The notes beneath the pieces were generated by a model. That model saw only the letters and a list, made by a program, of their open reading frames with translations. It did not search any database and had not been told where the DNA came from. A stretch of 10,749 nucleotides of DNA. It comes from Spirochaetaceae bacterium (GTDB lineage Bacteria; Spirochaetota; Spirochaetia; DSM-27196; PXBQ01). The stretch is from contig PXBQ01000303.1 of assembly GCA_003566875.1 (NCBI GenBank), forward strand, positions 1-10,749. Direction: 5' to 3'. Within the stretch, counting starts at the first letter, position 1; every line of letters starts with the position of its first letter. The translations under genes were made by a program, and so were the position numbers. This document shows positions 1 to 6,929 of the stretch, piece by piece.

Positions 1-387
1 ATATCGTGGTCGGGAAGTCTGCTCGATGCCGCTCTCAAACACGAGTTGTTGCAGAAAAGTGGAAGCTGGTACTCGTACGGCGAAGAGAGAATAGGGCAGG
101 GACGCGAGAACGCAAAACAGTTCCTTGAGACACATCCTGAAATCGCGACGGATCTCGACGCAAAACTGCGCGAAATAATCTTTCCCAAACCGACCCCACA
201 GAATTCACAAGCCGAGGCGTCGGACGCGACATCGAAAAAGGCCATCGATGCACCCGCAGCGCGTTCGACCGCCGCAAAAGCATCGACAAAAGCATCGACA
301 GCCGCGTCAAAACCCGTCGCGGTCGACGATACTGAAGACCCTGATGCCGATGTTCTGACCGATGCCGTCGATGACGAGCTGTTCTGA
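1..387 (+). CDS. recA: RecA recombinase, C-terminal part (5' end outside window)
   Basis: The frame is open from base 1 and gives 128 residues before the TGA at 385-387. RecA forms filaments on single-stranded DNA for homologous recombination and triggers LexA-type self-cleavage. The ATPase core lies upstream of the window. What is visible is the C-terminal domain: SGSLLDAALKHELLQKSGSW followed by the family hallmark GEERIGQGRENAKQFL and then HPEIATDLDAKLREIIF. After this (about residue 62) comes a tail of about 67 residues rich in Ala, Thr, Ser and Lys, which contains KASTKAST and ends in an acidic stretch (DDTEDPDADVLTDAVDDELF). Acidic RecA tails are known to restrain activity, but this one is longer than the roughly 25-residue E. 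coli tail. The last 26 bp overlap folK. Identity is very secure; only the 5' end is missing. Confidence 0.97.
   Translation: MSWSGSLLDAALKHELLQKSGSWYSYGEERIGQGRENAKQFLETHPEIATDLDAKLREIIFPKPTPQNSQAEASDATSKKAIDAPAARSTAAKASTKASTAASKPVAVDDTEDPDADVLTDAVDDELF
276..299 (+). repeat. 12-bp perfect tandem repeat (two copies) in the recA tail
   Basis: The unit AAAAGCATCGAC occurs at 276-287 and again at 288-299 without mismatch. It encodes the repeated peptide K-A-S-T in the low-complexity tail of RecA. The length is a multiple of three, so a change in copy number would keep the frame. It probably arose by replication slippage in a tolerant linker. Confidence 0.85.
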
Positions 388-907
388 CACGGCTGCCGAC
401 CCGAACGGAACGGTCGTCTACCTTGCGTTGGGTGCGAACCTTGGAGACCGTTCGCGGACTCTTCGGTGCGCGGTCGAGCGTTTATGCTGTTTTCTCGACG
501 ACCCGAAGTGTTCGTCCGTATACGAGACCGCGCCGATGTACGTCCTCGACCAACCGCTTTTCCTTAATCTCGTGATGACGGGTCTCACGCGAAAATCCGC
601 GATCGAGCTCCTACGCATAGCGAACGAAATCGAGCACGACCTCGGGCGCGACAGACGGTCGGAGCGGCGGAACGGACCACGGCCGCTCGACATCGACATG
701 CTTTTGTACGGTCGAAACGTTTGTTCGGATACCACCCTCACTCTTCCGCACCCACGCATCGGCGAACGAGCGTTCGTGCTCGTCCCACTGCTCGAGCTCG
801 ACTCAGAGTTGCGAGATCCGGTGACGACCACCCGTTACGCCGATATCCCGGTCGATCGATCGGGAATCTTCAAGACCGACATGGTCGTTCCGGTTGTAAA
901 AGCCTGA
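362..907 (+). CDS. folK: 2-amino-4-hydroxy-6-hydroxymethyldihydropteridine diphosphokinase (HPPK)
   Basis: This enzyme transfers pyrophosphate from ATP to 6-hydroxymethyl-7,8-dihydropterin, the step before dihydropteroate synthase in folate synthesis; it is cytosolic. The 181-residue product has the full family pattern: LALGANLGDR at residues 21-30, YETAPMYVLDQPLFLN at 54-69, and the signature RNGPRPLDIDML at 103-114, where Asp110 and Asp112 are the expected Mg-ATP ligands. LPHPRIGERAFVLVPLLEL follows at 128-146. Length is normal for a single-domain HPPK, with no fusion to FolB or FolP. The ATG at 362 overlaps recA by 26 bp; a second in-frame ATG at 371 is equally possible. Neither has a clear Shine-Dalgarno, which fits coupling to recA translation. 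No other folate gene is visible. The function call is firm; the exact start is not. Confidence 0.95.
   Translation: MPSMTSCSDTAADPNGTVVYLALGANLGDRSRTLRCAVERLCCFLDDPKCSSVYETAPMYVLDQPLFLNLVMTGLTRKSAIELLRIANEIEHDLGRDRRSERRNGPRPLDIDMLLYGRNVCSDTTLTLPHPRIGERAFVLVPLLELDSELRDPVTTTRYADIPVDRSGIFKTDMVVPVVKA
846..865. other. 20-bp near-perfect inverted repeat at the 3' end of folK
   Basis: The arms TCCCG (846-850) and CGGGA (861-865) flank a centre of alternating TCGATC. Nine of ten base pairs are symmetric; the exception is G851/T860. The centre lies about 90 bp before the -35 element of the candidate scpA promoter. It could be a protein-binding palindrome or a hairpin, but it lies inside coding sequence, and about 0.3 such palindromes are expected by chance in a random window of this size. 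Confidence 0.3.
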
Positions 908-943
908 CGCGAATCGCTCTTCCCGACAGCGGCACGGCGGGTA

Positions 944-972
944 TTTACTCTACCGACCGCTCCCGCTATACT
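944..972 (+). promoter_or_regulatory. Candidate sigma-70-type promoter for scpA
   Basis: TTTACT (944-949) and TATACT (967-972) are separated by 17 bp, matching 4/6 and 5/6 of the consensus -35 and -10 hexamers. This lies in the 82-bp gap between folK and scpA, the longest gene-free stretch in the window. Transcription would begin near 979-980, leaving only about 10 nt before the scpA ATG at 990. There is no Shine-Dalgarno in that leader; the only GGAGGA is at 992-997, overlapping the G of the ATG and therefore inside the gene. The prediction is by consensus match only. Confidence 0.5.
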
Positions 973-989
973 GAGAATTACACGCCAGT

Positions 990-1739
990 ATGGAGGAACG
1001 GACGACGGAAGCCGCACACCATTTCAAGTTGCGGGATTTCGAAGGTCCTCTCGACCTTCTTTTGTTTCTGATCAAGAAATCCGAGATCAACATCTACGAC
1101 ATCCCGATTTCTCAGATCACGGAGCAGTACCTGCAGTACCTGGAGTATTCAACACGGGTCGACCTCGAGAACGTCACCGAGTTTTACGTTCTCGCAGCAA
1201 CGCTCCTGTACATCAAGTCGCGCATGTTGCTGCCGGTCGAGATCAACCTCGACGACGAACTCGACGATCCCCGGAAAGAACTCGTCGACAAACTGATCGA
1301 GTATCAGAAGTTCAAGAAACTCTCGGAGCTCATGGAGGACAAGGAAAAAGAGGCCGAGTGGATTATCGAGCGGAGAAAAAAACAACGCAGTCTTCCGTTC
1401 GTGGAGGATGAACTCTGGGAGCAGATCGAAGTTTGGGATCTTTTCAGGACATTCAACGACCTAATGTCGGGCCTCGCACCCGAAAAGATCCTCGACATGT
1501 ACGAGGAAGTCTCGGTCAACGAAAAGATCACGTTGATCTACGAGTACCTCGAGACACGGTCGGAGTTCCTGTTCACCGATCTTGTACTCAATCCAAGCTC
1601 GGTCATGGAAGTCGTGTGCGCGTTTCTCGCGGTGCTCGAGGCGGTGAAACAACGAAGGGTGAGAATATTCCAGAATCGCCTATTCGGCGATATCCAGATA
1701 CGGACGGCAGAAAGTGGACGAGATGAACTTGAGCGATGA
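990..1739 (+). CDS. scpA: Segregation and condensation protein A (ScpA kleisin)
   Basis: ScpA is the kleisin subunit that bridges SMC heads and binds ScpB dimers in the bacterial condensin complex on the nucleoid. The 249-residue product begins with the characteristic block FEGPLDLLLFLIKKSEINIYDIPISQITEQYLQYLE (about residues 19-54). It continues with VTEFYVLAATLLYIKSRMLLPVE, a charged coiled middle (KEKEAEWIIERRKKQRS), and a C-terminal winged-helix region (VMEVVCAFLAVLEAVKQRRVRIFQ) expected to contact the SMC head. The size is typical. The ATG at 990 is the only start placed correctly for the conserved N-terminus; the next in-frame start codon is a TTG at 1029. It overlaps scpB by 26 bp, as expected for partners made together. 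No smc gene is in the window. Confidence 0.95.
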   Translation: MEERTTEAAHHFKLRDFEGPLDLLLFLIKKSEINIYDIPISQITEQYLQYLEYSTRVDLENVTEFYVLAATLLYIKSRMLLPVEINLDDELDDPRKELVDKLIEYQKFKKLSELMEDKEKEAEWIIERRKKQRSLPFVEDELWEQIEVWDLFRTFNDLMSGLAPEKILDMYEEVSVNEKITLIYEYLETRSEFLFTDLVLNPSSVMEVVCAFLAVLEAVKQRRVRIFQNRLFGDIQIRTAESGRDELER

Positions 1740-2262
1740 AACCGCGCTCGTCGAGGCAATCGTCTTCCTCGAAAACGAGCCTGTTGAGCTGAAGACTTTG
1801 GTCGGCGTGAGCGGCCTTTCGCGAGAGGTCGTTTTGCGCGCATTGGCGGAGATCAAGGATCGATTCGATCAATCCGAACACGGGTTGGAACTCGTCCACA
1901 TCGGCGACGGGTATCAGTTCCAGCCCAAACAATACCTGTGGGACGCGTTGAAATCGCGCTACGGCAAACGCAACGACTCGCGCTTGTCGCGCGCAGCGAT
2001 GGAGACACTTTCGATCATCGCGTACTCGCAACCGATCACGCGTGTCGAGATAGAAAACCTCCGCGGCGTTGCCGCGGACGGGATGATCAAGCTGCTCGTA
2101 TCCCGGAACTTGATTCGGGAGGTCGGCAAAAAAGACGCTCCCGGCCGTCCCGTTCAATACGGTACGACGAAGGAATTTCTAAAACTCTTTCGGCTTTCGA
2201 GCATCTCGGATCTTCCGAAACTCGACGAGACCGAAGAAGACAGGTTCAGACTAAATGGCTGA
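1714..2262 (+). CDS. scpB: Segregation and condensation protein B (ScpB)
   Basis: ScpB is the dimeric winged-helix partner of ScpA in the SMC-ScpAB condensin. The 182-residue product shows the N-terminal winged helix (VEAIVFLENEPVELKTL, then the GDGYQFQPK segment). It also has the diagnostic second-domain block SRLSRAAMETLSIIAYSQPITRVEIENLRGV (about residues 89-119), followed by GRPVQYGTTKEFLKLFRLSSISDLP. Length is normal for the family. Two starts are possible: GTG at 1714 and ATG at 1723. The ATG lies inside the scpA overlap and gives MNLSDETALVEAI, which fits the usual ScpB N-terminus well, so 1723 is a serious alternative. Neither has a strong ribosome site, which suggests coupling to scpA. 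The 3' end overlaps the next gene by 8 bp. Confidence 0.94.
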   Translation: MDEMNLSDETALVEAIVFLENEPVELKTLVGVSGLSREVVLRALAEIKDRFDQSEHGLELVHIGDGYQFQPKQYLWDALKSRYGKRNDSRLSRAAMETLSIIAYSQPITRVEIENLRGVAADGMIKLLVSRNLIREVGKKDAPGRPVQYGTTKEFLKLFRLSSISDLPKLDETEEDRFRLNG

Positions 2263-3007
2263 AGAAAAAGAAAAAGGCATACGACTACAACTCTTTCTCG
2301 CGCGTGCGGGCGTCGGATCCCGACGCGCGTGTGAACCGCTGATCCAGTCAGGTCGTGTTGCGGTAAACGGCAAGGTCGTGACCGAACTCGGCACCCGGGT
2401 CACAGAGGACGACTTGGTCGTTTTCGACGGAAAGGAACTTCGGCCGGTTCGACGCAAGGTGTACTTCGCGCTGCACAAGCCCGTTGGGTACATTTGCGCA
2501 CACACCGACGACGAAAACAGGCCGATAGTATACGACCTGATCCGTCCGTACTTCAGCGGGCGCTTGTTCTCAGTCGGCCGACTAGACTTCCAGACCTCGG
2601 GCCTTCTGTTGCTCACAAACGACGGAGAATTCGCCAAGACCGTCGCGCACCCTTCGTCCCGCATCGAAAAAGAGTACGTCGTCGAGACAAAAAAACCAAT
2701 CTCCGAAGACCGCCTCAAGGAATGGATCGCCGGGATTCGAATCGCCGGCGAAAAGTACGTTTTAAAGCGGTACTATCTCAAAACATCGCGCCGTATTCAC
2801 CTCGTTCTTGAGGAAGGCAAAAACAGGGAGATCCGGACGGTGTTCACCTTCTGGCGCCATTCGGTCAAACGCATCCATCGTGTCAGAATCGGCGCGGTGG
2901 TGATGAAAGATCTGCCTCCGGCTGCGCACCGGGAGCTCACGCCTACCGAAATTGCGTCACTGACGCGAAAAAAACCGCGAAAACTGATCATAAGGAAGAA
3001 AAAATGA
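2255..3007 (+). CDS. rluB: RsuA/RluB-family rRNA pseudouridine synthase
   Basis: Enzymes of this family isomerise specific uridines of rRNA to pseudouridine; RluB acts at the peptidyl-transferase region of 23S rRNA and RsuA on 16S rRNA. The 250-residue protein has an N-terminal S4 RNA-binding domain (IRLQLFLARAGVGSRRACEP, then GRVAVNGKVV, residues 9-42). The catalytic domain follows, with FALHKPVGYI at 71-80 and the active-site motif GRLDFQTSGLLLLTNDGEF at 108-126; Asp111 is the catalytic aspartate. EGKNREIRTVF at 187-197 is the usual late motif. The C-terminus is very Lys/Arg-rich. The gene symbol follows from scpAB association, typical of RluB, but RsuA, RluE and RluF are not excluded by sequence alone. 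A weak CAGG lies 10 nt before the ATG. The stop overlaps the next gene as ATGA. Confidence 0.88.
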   Translation: MAEEKEKGIRLQLFLARAGVGSRRACEPLIQSGRVAVNGKVVTELGTRVTEDDLVVFDGKELRPVRRKVYFALHKPVGYICAHTDDENRPIVYDLIRPYFSGRLFSVGRLDFQTSGLLLLTNDGEFAKTVAHPSSRIEKEYVVETKKPISEDRLKEWIAGIRIAGEKYVLKRYYLKTSRRIHLVLEEGKNREIRTVFTFWRHSVKRIHRVRIGAVVMKDLPPAAHRELTPTEIASLTRKKPRKLIIRKKK

Positions 3008-5382
3008 TCGTTGCGATCGACGGTCCAGCCGGTGGAGGAAAAAGCAGCGTCGCGCGGACCGTCGCGACGAGTCTCGGGTTTGAGTTTCTGAACTCCGGGA
3101 GTTTTTACCGAGCCGTAACGTGGAAAGTACTCGAATCAGGAGCCGACCCGCACGACACCGAGAGCGTGATCGAGATCGCGCGGAATACTCGGTTCGACCA
3201 GATCGACGGCCGTTTCCTCGTCGACGGTGAGCCGCGATCGGACGAACTTCGCTCGCCGAACGTCGACGCGTGGGTAGCTACTTTGTCCGCCGTCCCGGAA
3301 GTCCGTGCCGTCGTGAACGATGCGCTTGTTCGGCTCTCGCAGCTTCACGACGTGGTAGTCGAAGGACGCGACATGACGACGACGGTGTTTCCGCACGCCG
3401 ATGTCAAAATCTTCCTCGATGCATCACTCGACGCACGCGCCGAACGCCGTTACCAACAGGACGCGGGCGGACGATCAATTGACGAAATCAGGGAACAAAT
3501 CGCCGAACGCGACGACATGGACCGCAAGAAACCGACGGGGGCGCTCGTCAAAACACCCGAGGCGGTGTATTTGGACACGTCGGACTTGACCATAGAAGAA
3601 GTTTGTGCGAGAGTGTCTGATACTATTCTACGAAAGCGAAACAGCAGGAGTAATGATACGGGTATGGGAGACCGAGAGACGCAGAGCGGCGAAATCACAA
3701 AGAATGTCATGACGCAACAAGAGTTGCAAGAAGAATTTCTCAAGACAATCGATGAACTTGAGGTGGGGCAACTGGTCGAAGGCACCGTCGTTCAAGTCAA
3801 TTCGGAGAACGTCTTCGTCGACATCGGTTACAAGTCCGAGGGGCGAGTTCCCATCGAAGAATTCGATGAACTGCCGAAACCAGGCGAAACCGTAAACGTG
3901 GTTTTGTTGAGCAAAGAGACCAAAACCGGTGGAATTTCGGTCTCGAAAAAGAAGGCCGATGAGAAATTGTTCTGGAAAACGCTGAAACAGGCGTTTCAGG
4001 ACCACGAACCGGTCGAAGGAGTCGTCGCTCGAGTCGTCAAGGGCGGGTTTGAGATCCGACTCGCCGGTGATGTTCGTGGATTCAACCCGATTTCCAAGAT
4101 GGATCTGCACCGTATCGAAGAACCCGACGAGTACCTCAACATGAAATCGATGTTCTACGTCGAACGCGTGTATAGCGAAAACCGTGTGAACATTATCCTC
4201 TCCCGACGCGCGTGGCTTGAAGAGGAAGTAGAGCGCAAGAAAAAGAAGTTCTTCGAGACAGTTCAAATCGGCGACGATGTCGAAGGTGTCGTTAAAAGTT
4301 TCACGTCATTCGGCGCATTCGTCGATTTAGGCGGTTTTGACGGCTTACTCCACATCAACGATATGAGTTGGGGGCACGTTACACGCCCAAAAGACCACGT
4401 CAAAAAAGGCGAAGTCCTGACGCTCAAAGTCATCCGAATGGATCCCGAAGAACAAAAAATCAACTTATCGTTGCGGCACATGAGCGAAGACCCCTGGAAC
4501 CACTTCGAAGAGAAGTTCCAAGTCGATCAAGTCGTAACCGGGACCGTAACGAAGCTCACGGATTTTGGTGCGTTCATCGAACTCGAGGAAGGCATCGAAG
4601 GACTCGCGCACATTTCCGAGTTGTCGTGGGTCAAGCGTATTTCGCATCCGCGTGAGTTACTGAAACCCGGCGACGAGATCGAAGCCAAGATTCTCGATTT
4701 TGACGTGACGCAGGGCCGAGTTTCGCTCGGACTGAAACAGGTTCTCCCAAATCCGTGGGAGTCGGTAGCGTCCGAGTACCCGGAAGGCATGAGGCTCACT
4801 CGGGTTGTCAAAAAAATCACGAATACCGGCGCGTTCGTCGAACTCGAAGAGGGGATCGACGCGTTCCTTCACATCGACGACCTCTCGTGGACCAAGAAGC
4901 ACAAACACCCGTCCGCGGTTCTGCAGGAAGGACAGGAAATCGAGTGCATCGTTCTCGCCATCGATCCGGAAGATCACAATATCCGAGTCGGCATCAAACA
5001 GCTTGAGGAAGACCCGTGGGACTCCTTGAAAAAGGCCTTCCCGGAAGGAAGCAAAATCGACGGCGAGATCACGAACATAACGGACTTCGGCATCTTTGTC
5101 CGTGTTCAGGGCGGAATCGAGGGCTTGATCAACAAATCCAATCTCGTCGATCCGCGCGTCACGCCATACGAGAAAGCGGTCGAAAGCTTCTCAGTCGGTG
5201 ACAAGGTGACCGCGGTCGTGACGGAACTCAGCCCGTCGCGCCAACGATTAGGATTGTCGATCCGCGAACTCGAACGCAAGGAACAACGCGACGAGCTCAA
5301 GAAATACATTCATAACGAGGATAACGAAGCGACGTTCACGTTAGGCGACGTCATGAAGGACGACGACGATACGAGCTCGTAA
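3004..5382 (+). CDS. cmk-rpsA: Bifunctional cytidylate kinase / 30S ribosomal protein S1 fusion
   Basis: One 792-residue frame carries two usually separate proteins. Residues 1 to about 212 are cytidylate kinase, which makes CDP/dCDP from CMP/dCMP and ATP. It has the P-loop GPAGGGKS (7-14), SGSFYRAVTW (31-40), VVEGRDMTTTVFPHADVKIFL (118-138) and a lid RDDMDRKK (169-176). A polar linker (about 213-250) leads to six S1 RNA-binding domains starting near residues 253, 335, 420, 505, 594 and 680. S1 holds mRNA on the 30S subunit. Domains 3-6 carry the canonical FGAFV/GLLHI pattern, and domains 4 and 5 remain similar at DNA level (4567-4598 versus 4828-4859). The protein ends in an acidic DDDDTSS. 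AAGGAAG (2992-2998) lies just before the ATG, which overlaps rluB by 4 bp. I know the same fusion from Treponema, so a sequencing artefact is unlikely. Confidence 0.95.
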   Translation: MIVAIDGPAGGGKSSVARTVATSLGFEFLNSGSFYRAVTWKVLESGADPHDTESVIEIARNTRFDQIDGRFLVDGEPRSDELRSPNVDAWVATLSAVPEVRAVVNDALVRLSQLHDVVVEGRDMTTTVFPHADVKIFLDASLDARAERRYQQDAGGRSIDEIREQIAERDDMDRKKPTGALVKTPEAVYLDTSDLTIEEVCARVSDTILRKRNSRSNDTGMGDRETQSGEITKNVMTQQELQEEFLKTIDELEVGQLVEGTVVQVNSENVFVDIGYKSEGRVPIEEFDELPKPGETVNVVLLSKETKTGGISVSKKKADEKLFWKTLKQAFQDHEPVEGVVARVVKGGFEIRLAGDVRGFNPISKMDLHRIEEPDEYLNMKSMFYVERVYSENRVNIILSRRAWLEEEVERKKKKFFETVQIGDDVEGVVKSFTSFGAFVDLGGFDGLLHINDMSWGHVTRPKDHVKKGEVLTLKVIRMDPEEQKINLSLRHMSEDPWNHFEEKFQVDQVVTGTVTKLTDFGAFIELEEGIEGLAHISELSWVKRISHPRELLKPGDEIEAKILDFDVTQGRVSLGLKQVLPNPWESVASEYPEGMRLTRVVKKITNTGAFVELEEGIDAFLHIDDLSWTKKHKHPSAVLQEGQEIECIVLAIDPEDHNIRVGIKQLEEDPWDSLKKAFPEGSKIDGEITNITDFGIFVRVQGGIEGLINKSNLVDPRVTPYEKAVESFSVGDKVTAVVTELSPSRQRLGLSIRELERKEQRDELKKYIHNEDNEATFTLGDVMKDDDDTSS
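3646..3666 (+). promoter_or_regulatory. Possible internal ribosome site and start for free S1
   Basis: Inside the Cmk-S1 linker an AGGAG (3646-3650) precedes an in-frame ATG at 3664 (residue 221, MGDRETQSGE), with a 13-nt spacer that is longer than ideal. A second in-frame ATG at 3709 (residue 236, MTQQELQEEF) lies right at the edge of the S1 part. Initiation at either would give a stand-alone S1 of about 572 or 557 residues. This may be a relic of a separate rpsA gene, or still active. The strength of the site is uncertain. Confidence 0.35.
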
Positions 5383-5396
5383 TGTCGTGAGCAGGG

Positions 5397-6905
5397 ATGT
5401 TCCAGACGCAAATCGACGCCGGCAGATTCGACACCTTTATTGAAATCAACGCTTTGATAAACTCCGACTACTCGAATCCGCGTGCCGTTTTGCAGCGGAT
5501 TCTCGAGTCGGCCATGCGCTTGACCGAGGGGGAGGCGTCGTCGCTCCTGATTCTCGATTCGGCAAACGACAAACTCTACTTCGAGATCGCGCTCGGCCCA
5601 AAAGGAGCGGATGTCCAGAAATTCACGTTGAACATCGGCGAGGGAATCGCGGGTTGGGTTGCCGAGAACAACCGCTCACTCATCGTCAACGACGTCGACG
5701 ACGACCCACGATACTTCTCACAAATCAGCGAACAAGTCGGCTTCCTTACGACGTCGATTCTTGCAGTGCCGATGCGCATGAAAGACCGCTGCGTCGGCGT
5801 AATCGAGATGATCAACAAGGTCGACGGCAAGAAGTTTGATGATCAGGATCTTCAATGGCTCGAGATATTTGCGAATCAGGCGGCGATGGCGATCCAGAAC
5901 GCACGATCTTTTCAGAAAGTACGCGATGAGATCGGAGTTCTCCAGGACCAGGTGACCTCCGAGAAAGGGTATCACACTCTTATCGCCGAAAGTCCGATCA
6001 TGAAAGAACGCCTCGCGGTCGTTCAGAAGATCGCGGAAACCGAGTCGTCGGTCCTGATTCTCGGCGAAAGCGGCGTCGGCAAGGAGTTGTTTGCCGAGCA
6101 ACTGCACCTCAGAAGCCTGCGCCGTGACAAGCCGTTTATGCGCGTCAATTGCGCCGCGTTGCCCGAAGGCCTGCTCGAGAGCGAGCTGTTCGGACACGTA
6201 AAAGGAGCGTTCACCGACGCGGTGAGCGATCGTCACGGACGATTCGTGCGCGCGGACGGCGGCACGATCTTTCTCGATGAGATCGGCGAGATTCCGCTCC
6301 CACTTCAAGCAAAAATGCTCCGGGTAATCCAGCACAAGACGTTTGAGCCCGTCGGATCTGCAGAGCCGGTCCACGTCGACGTCCGGATAATCGCCGCGAC
6401 GAACAAGGATATCGAACAGGCAGTCGCCGAAGGAACATTCCGACGGGATCTCTATTACCGCTTGAACGTGCTTCCGCTTCACGTTCCGCCTTTGCGCCGT
6501 CGTCCCGAGGACATTCCGGCGCTCGCCGATTTTTTTCTCAAAAAGTCCCGGTCCGAGACAAAAAAAACAGTCAGGGGTTTTACACCCGAGGCGATCGAGG
6601 AGCTTCTGTCGTACCCATGGCCCGGCAACGTCCGGGAGCTGGAAAACGCCGTCGAACGCGCTGTCGTGATTTGCCGCGACGAGTACATCCGGCCTGACGA
6701 TCTCGTTCTGCATTCACGTGCTCGCATGAACGACCAGTACTACACCGGAAAATCTCTCAAGGATTCAGTCAACCTCTTCAAGAAAAACTTCATTCGTGCA
6801 ACGCTCGAACAGACGAACTGGAATCAAACCGCAGCCGCACGGTCACTCGATATTCAGCGGACATACTTGTCCCGCTTGATCAAAGAACTCAAAGTCGAAC
6901 ACTAA
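5397..6905 (+). CDS. Sigma-54-dependent transcriptional activator with N-terminal GAF domain
   Basis: This 502-residue protein has the layout of a NifA/NorR-like bacterial enhancer-binding protein. A GAF sensor domain (about residues 25-172, with GEGIAGWVAENNRSLIVNDV at 81-100) probably binds a small ligand. A short coiled linker leads to a complete AAA+ domain: Walker A GESGVGKE (223-230), Walker B GGTIFLDEIGE (288-298), AATNKD (333-338), FRRDLYYRLNVLPLHVPPLR (348-367) with the arginine finger, and sensor II WPGNVRELENAVERAV (408-423). A Fis-type helix-turn-helix ends the protein (NQTAAARSLDIQRTYLSRLI, 476-495). The sigma-54 contact loop reads GAFTDA (270-275) instead of GAFTGA. The start is the first in-frame ATG after an in-frame stop at 5388-5390; AGGG lies directly against it, an unusually short spacing. 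It is 14 bp after the S1 stop. Its target genes are unknown. Confidence 0.93.
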   Translation: MFQTQIDAGRFDTFIEINALINSDYSNPRAVLQRILESAMRLTEGEASSLLILDSANDKLYFEIALGPKGADVQKFTLNIGEGIAGWVAENNRSLIVNDVDDDPRYFSQISEQVGFLTTSILAVPMRMKDRCVGVIEMINKVDGKKFDDQDLQWLEIFANQAAMAIQNARSFQKVRDEIGVLQDQVTSEKGYHTLIAESPIMKERLAVVQKIAETESSVLILGESGVGKELFAEQLHLRSLRRDKPFMRVNCAALPEGLLESELFGHVKGAFTDAVSDRHGRFVRADGGTIFLDEIGEIPLPLQAKMLRVIQHKTFEPVGSAEPVHVDVRIIAATNKDIEQAVAEGTFRRDLYYRLNVLPLHVPPLRRRPEDIPALADFFLKKSRSETKKTVRGFTPEAIEELLSYPWPGNVRELENAVERAVVICRDEYIRPDDLVLHSRARMNDQYYTGKSLKDSVNLFKKNFIRATLEQTNWNQTAAARSLDIQRTYLSRLIKELKVEH

Positions 6906-6929
6906 ACCGGGTCTATAAAGGAGTTCCTC

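Noticed and set aside
922..941. CCCG/CGGG inverted repeat in the folK-scpA gap as a terminator
   Set aside because: The stem is only 4 bp with a 12-nt loop and is followed by TATTTACT, not a T-run.
1603..2157. A 184-codon minus-strand frame across the scpA-scpB junction
   Set aside because: It is antisense to two well-recognised genes and has no domain signature.
3653..3712. A 20-codon out-of-frame mini-ORF starting just after AGGAG in the Cmk-S1 linker and ending in ATGA at the second internal ATG
   Set aside because: The spacing from AGGAG to its ATG is only 2 nt, too short for normal initiation, and the peptide has no recognisable feature.
5718..6713. A 331-codon open frame on the minus strand opposite the sigma-54 activator
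   Set aside because: It lies wholly antisense to a gene with complete AAA+ motifs and shows no recognisable domain; the strong codon bias of the + strand gene explains the lack of stops.
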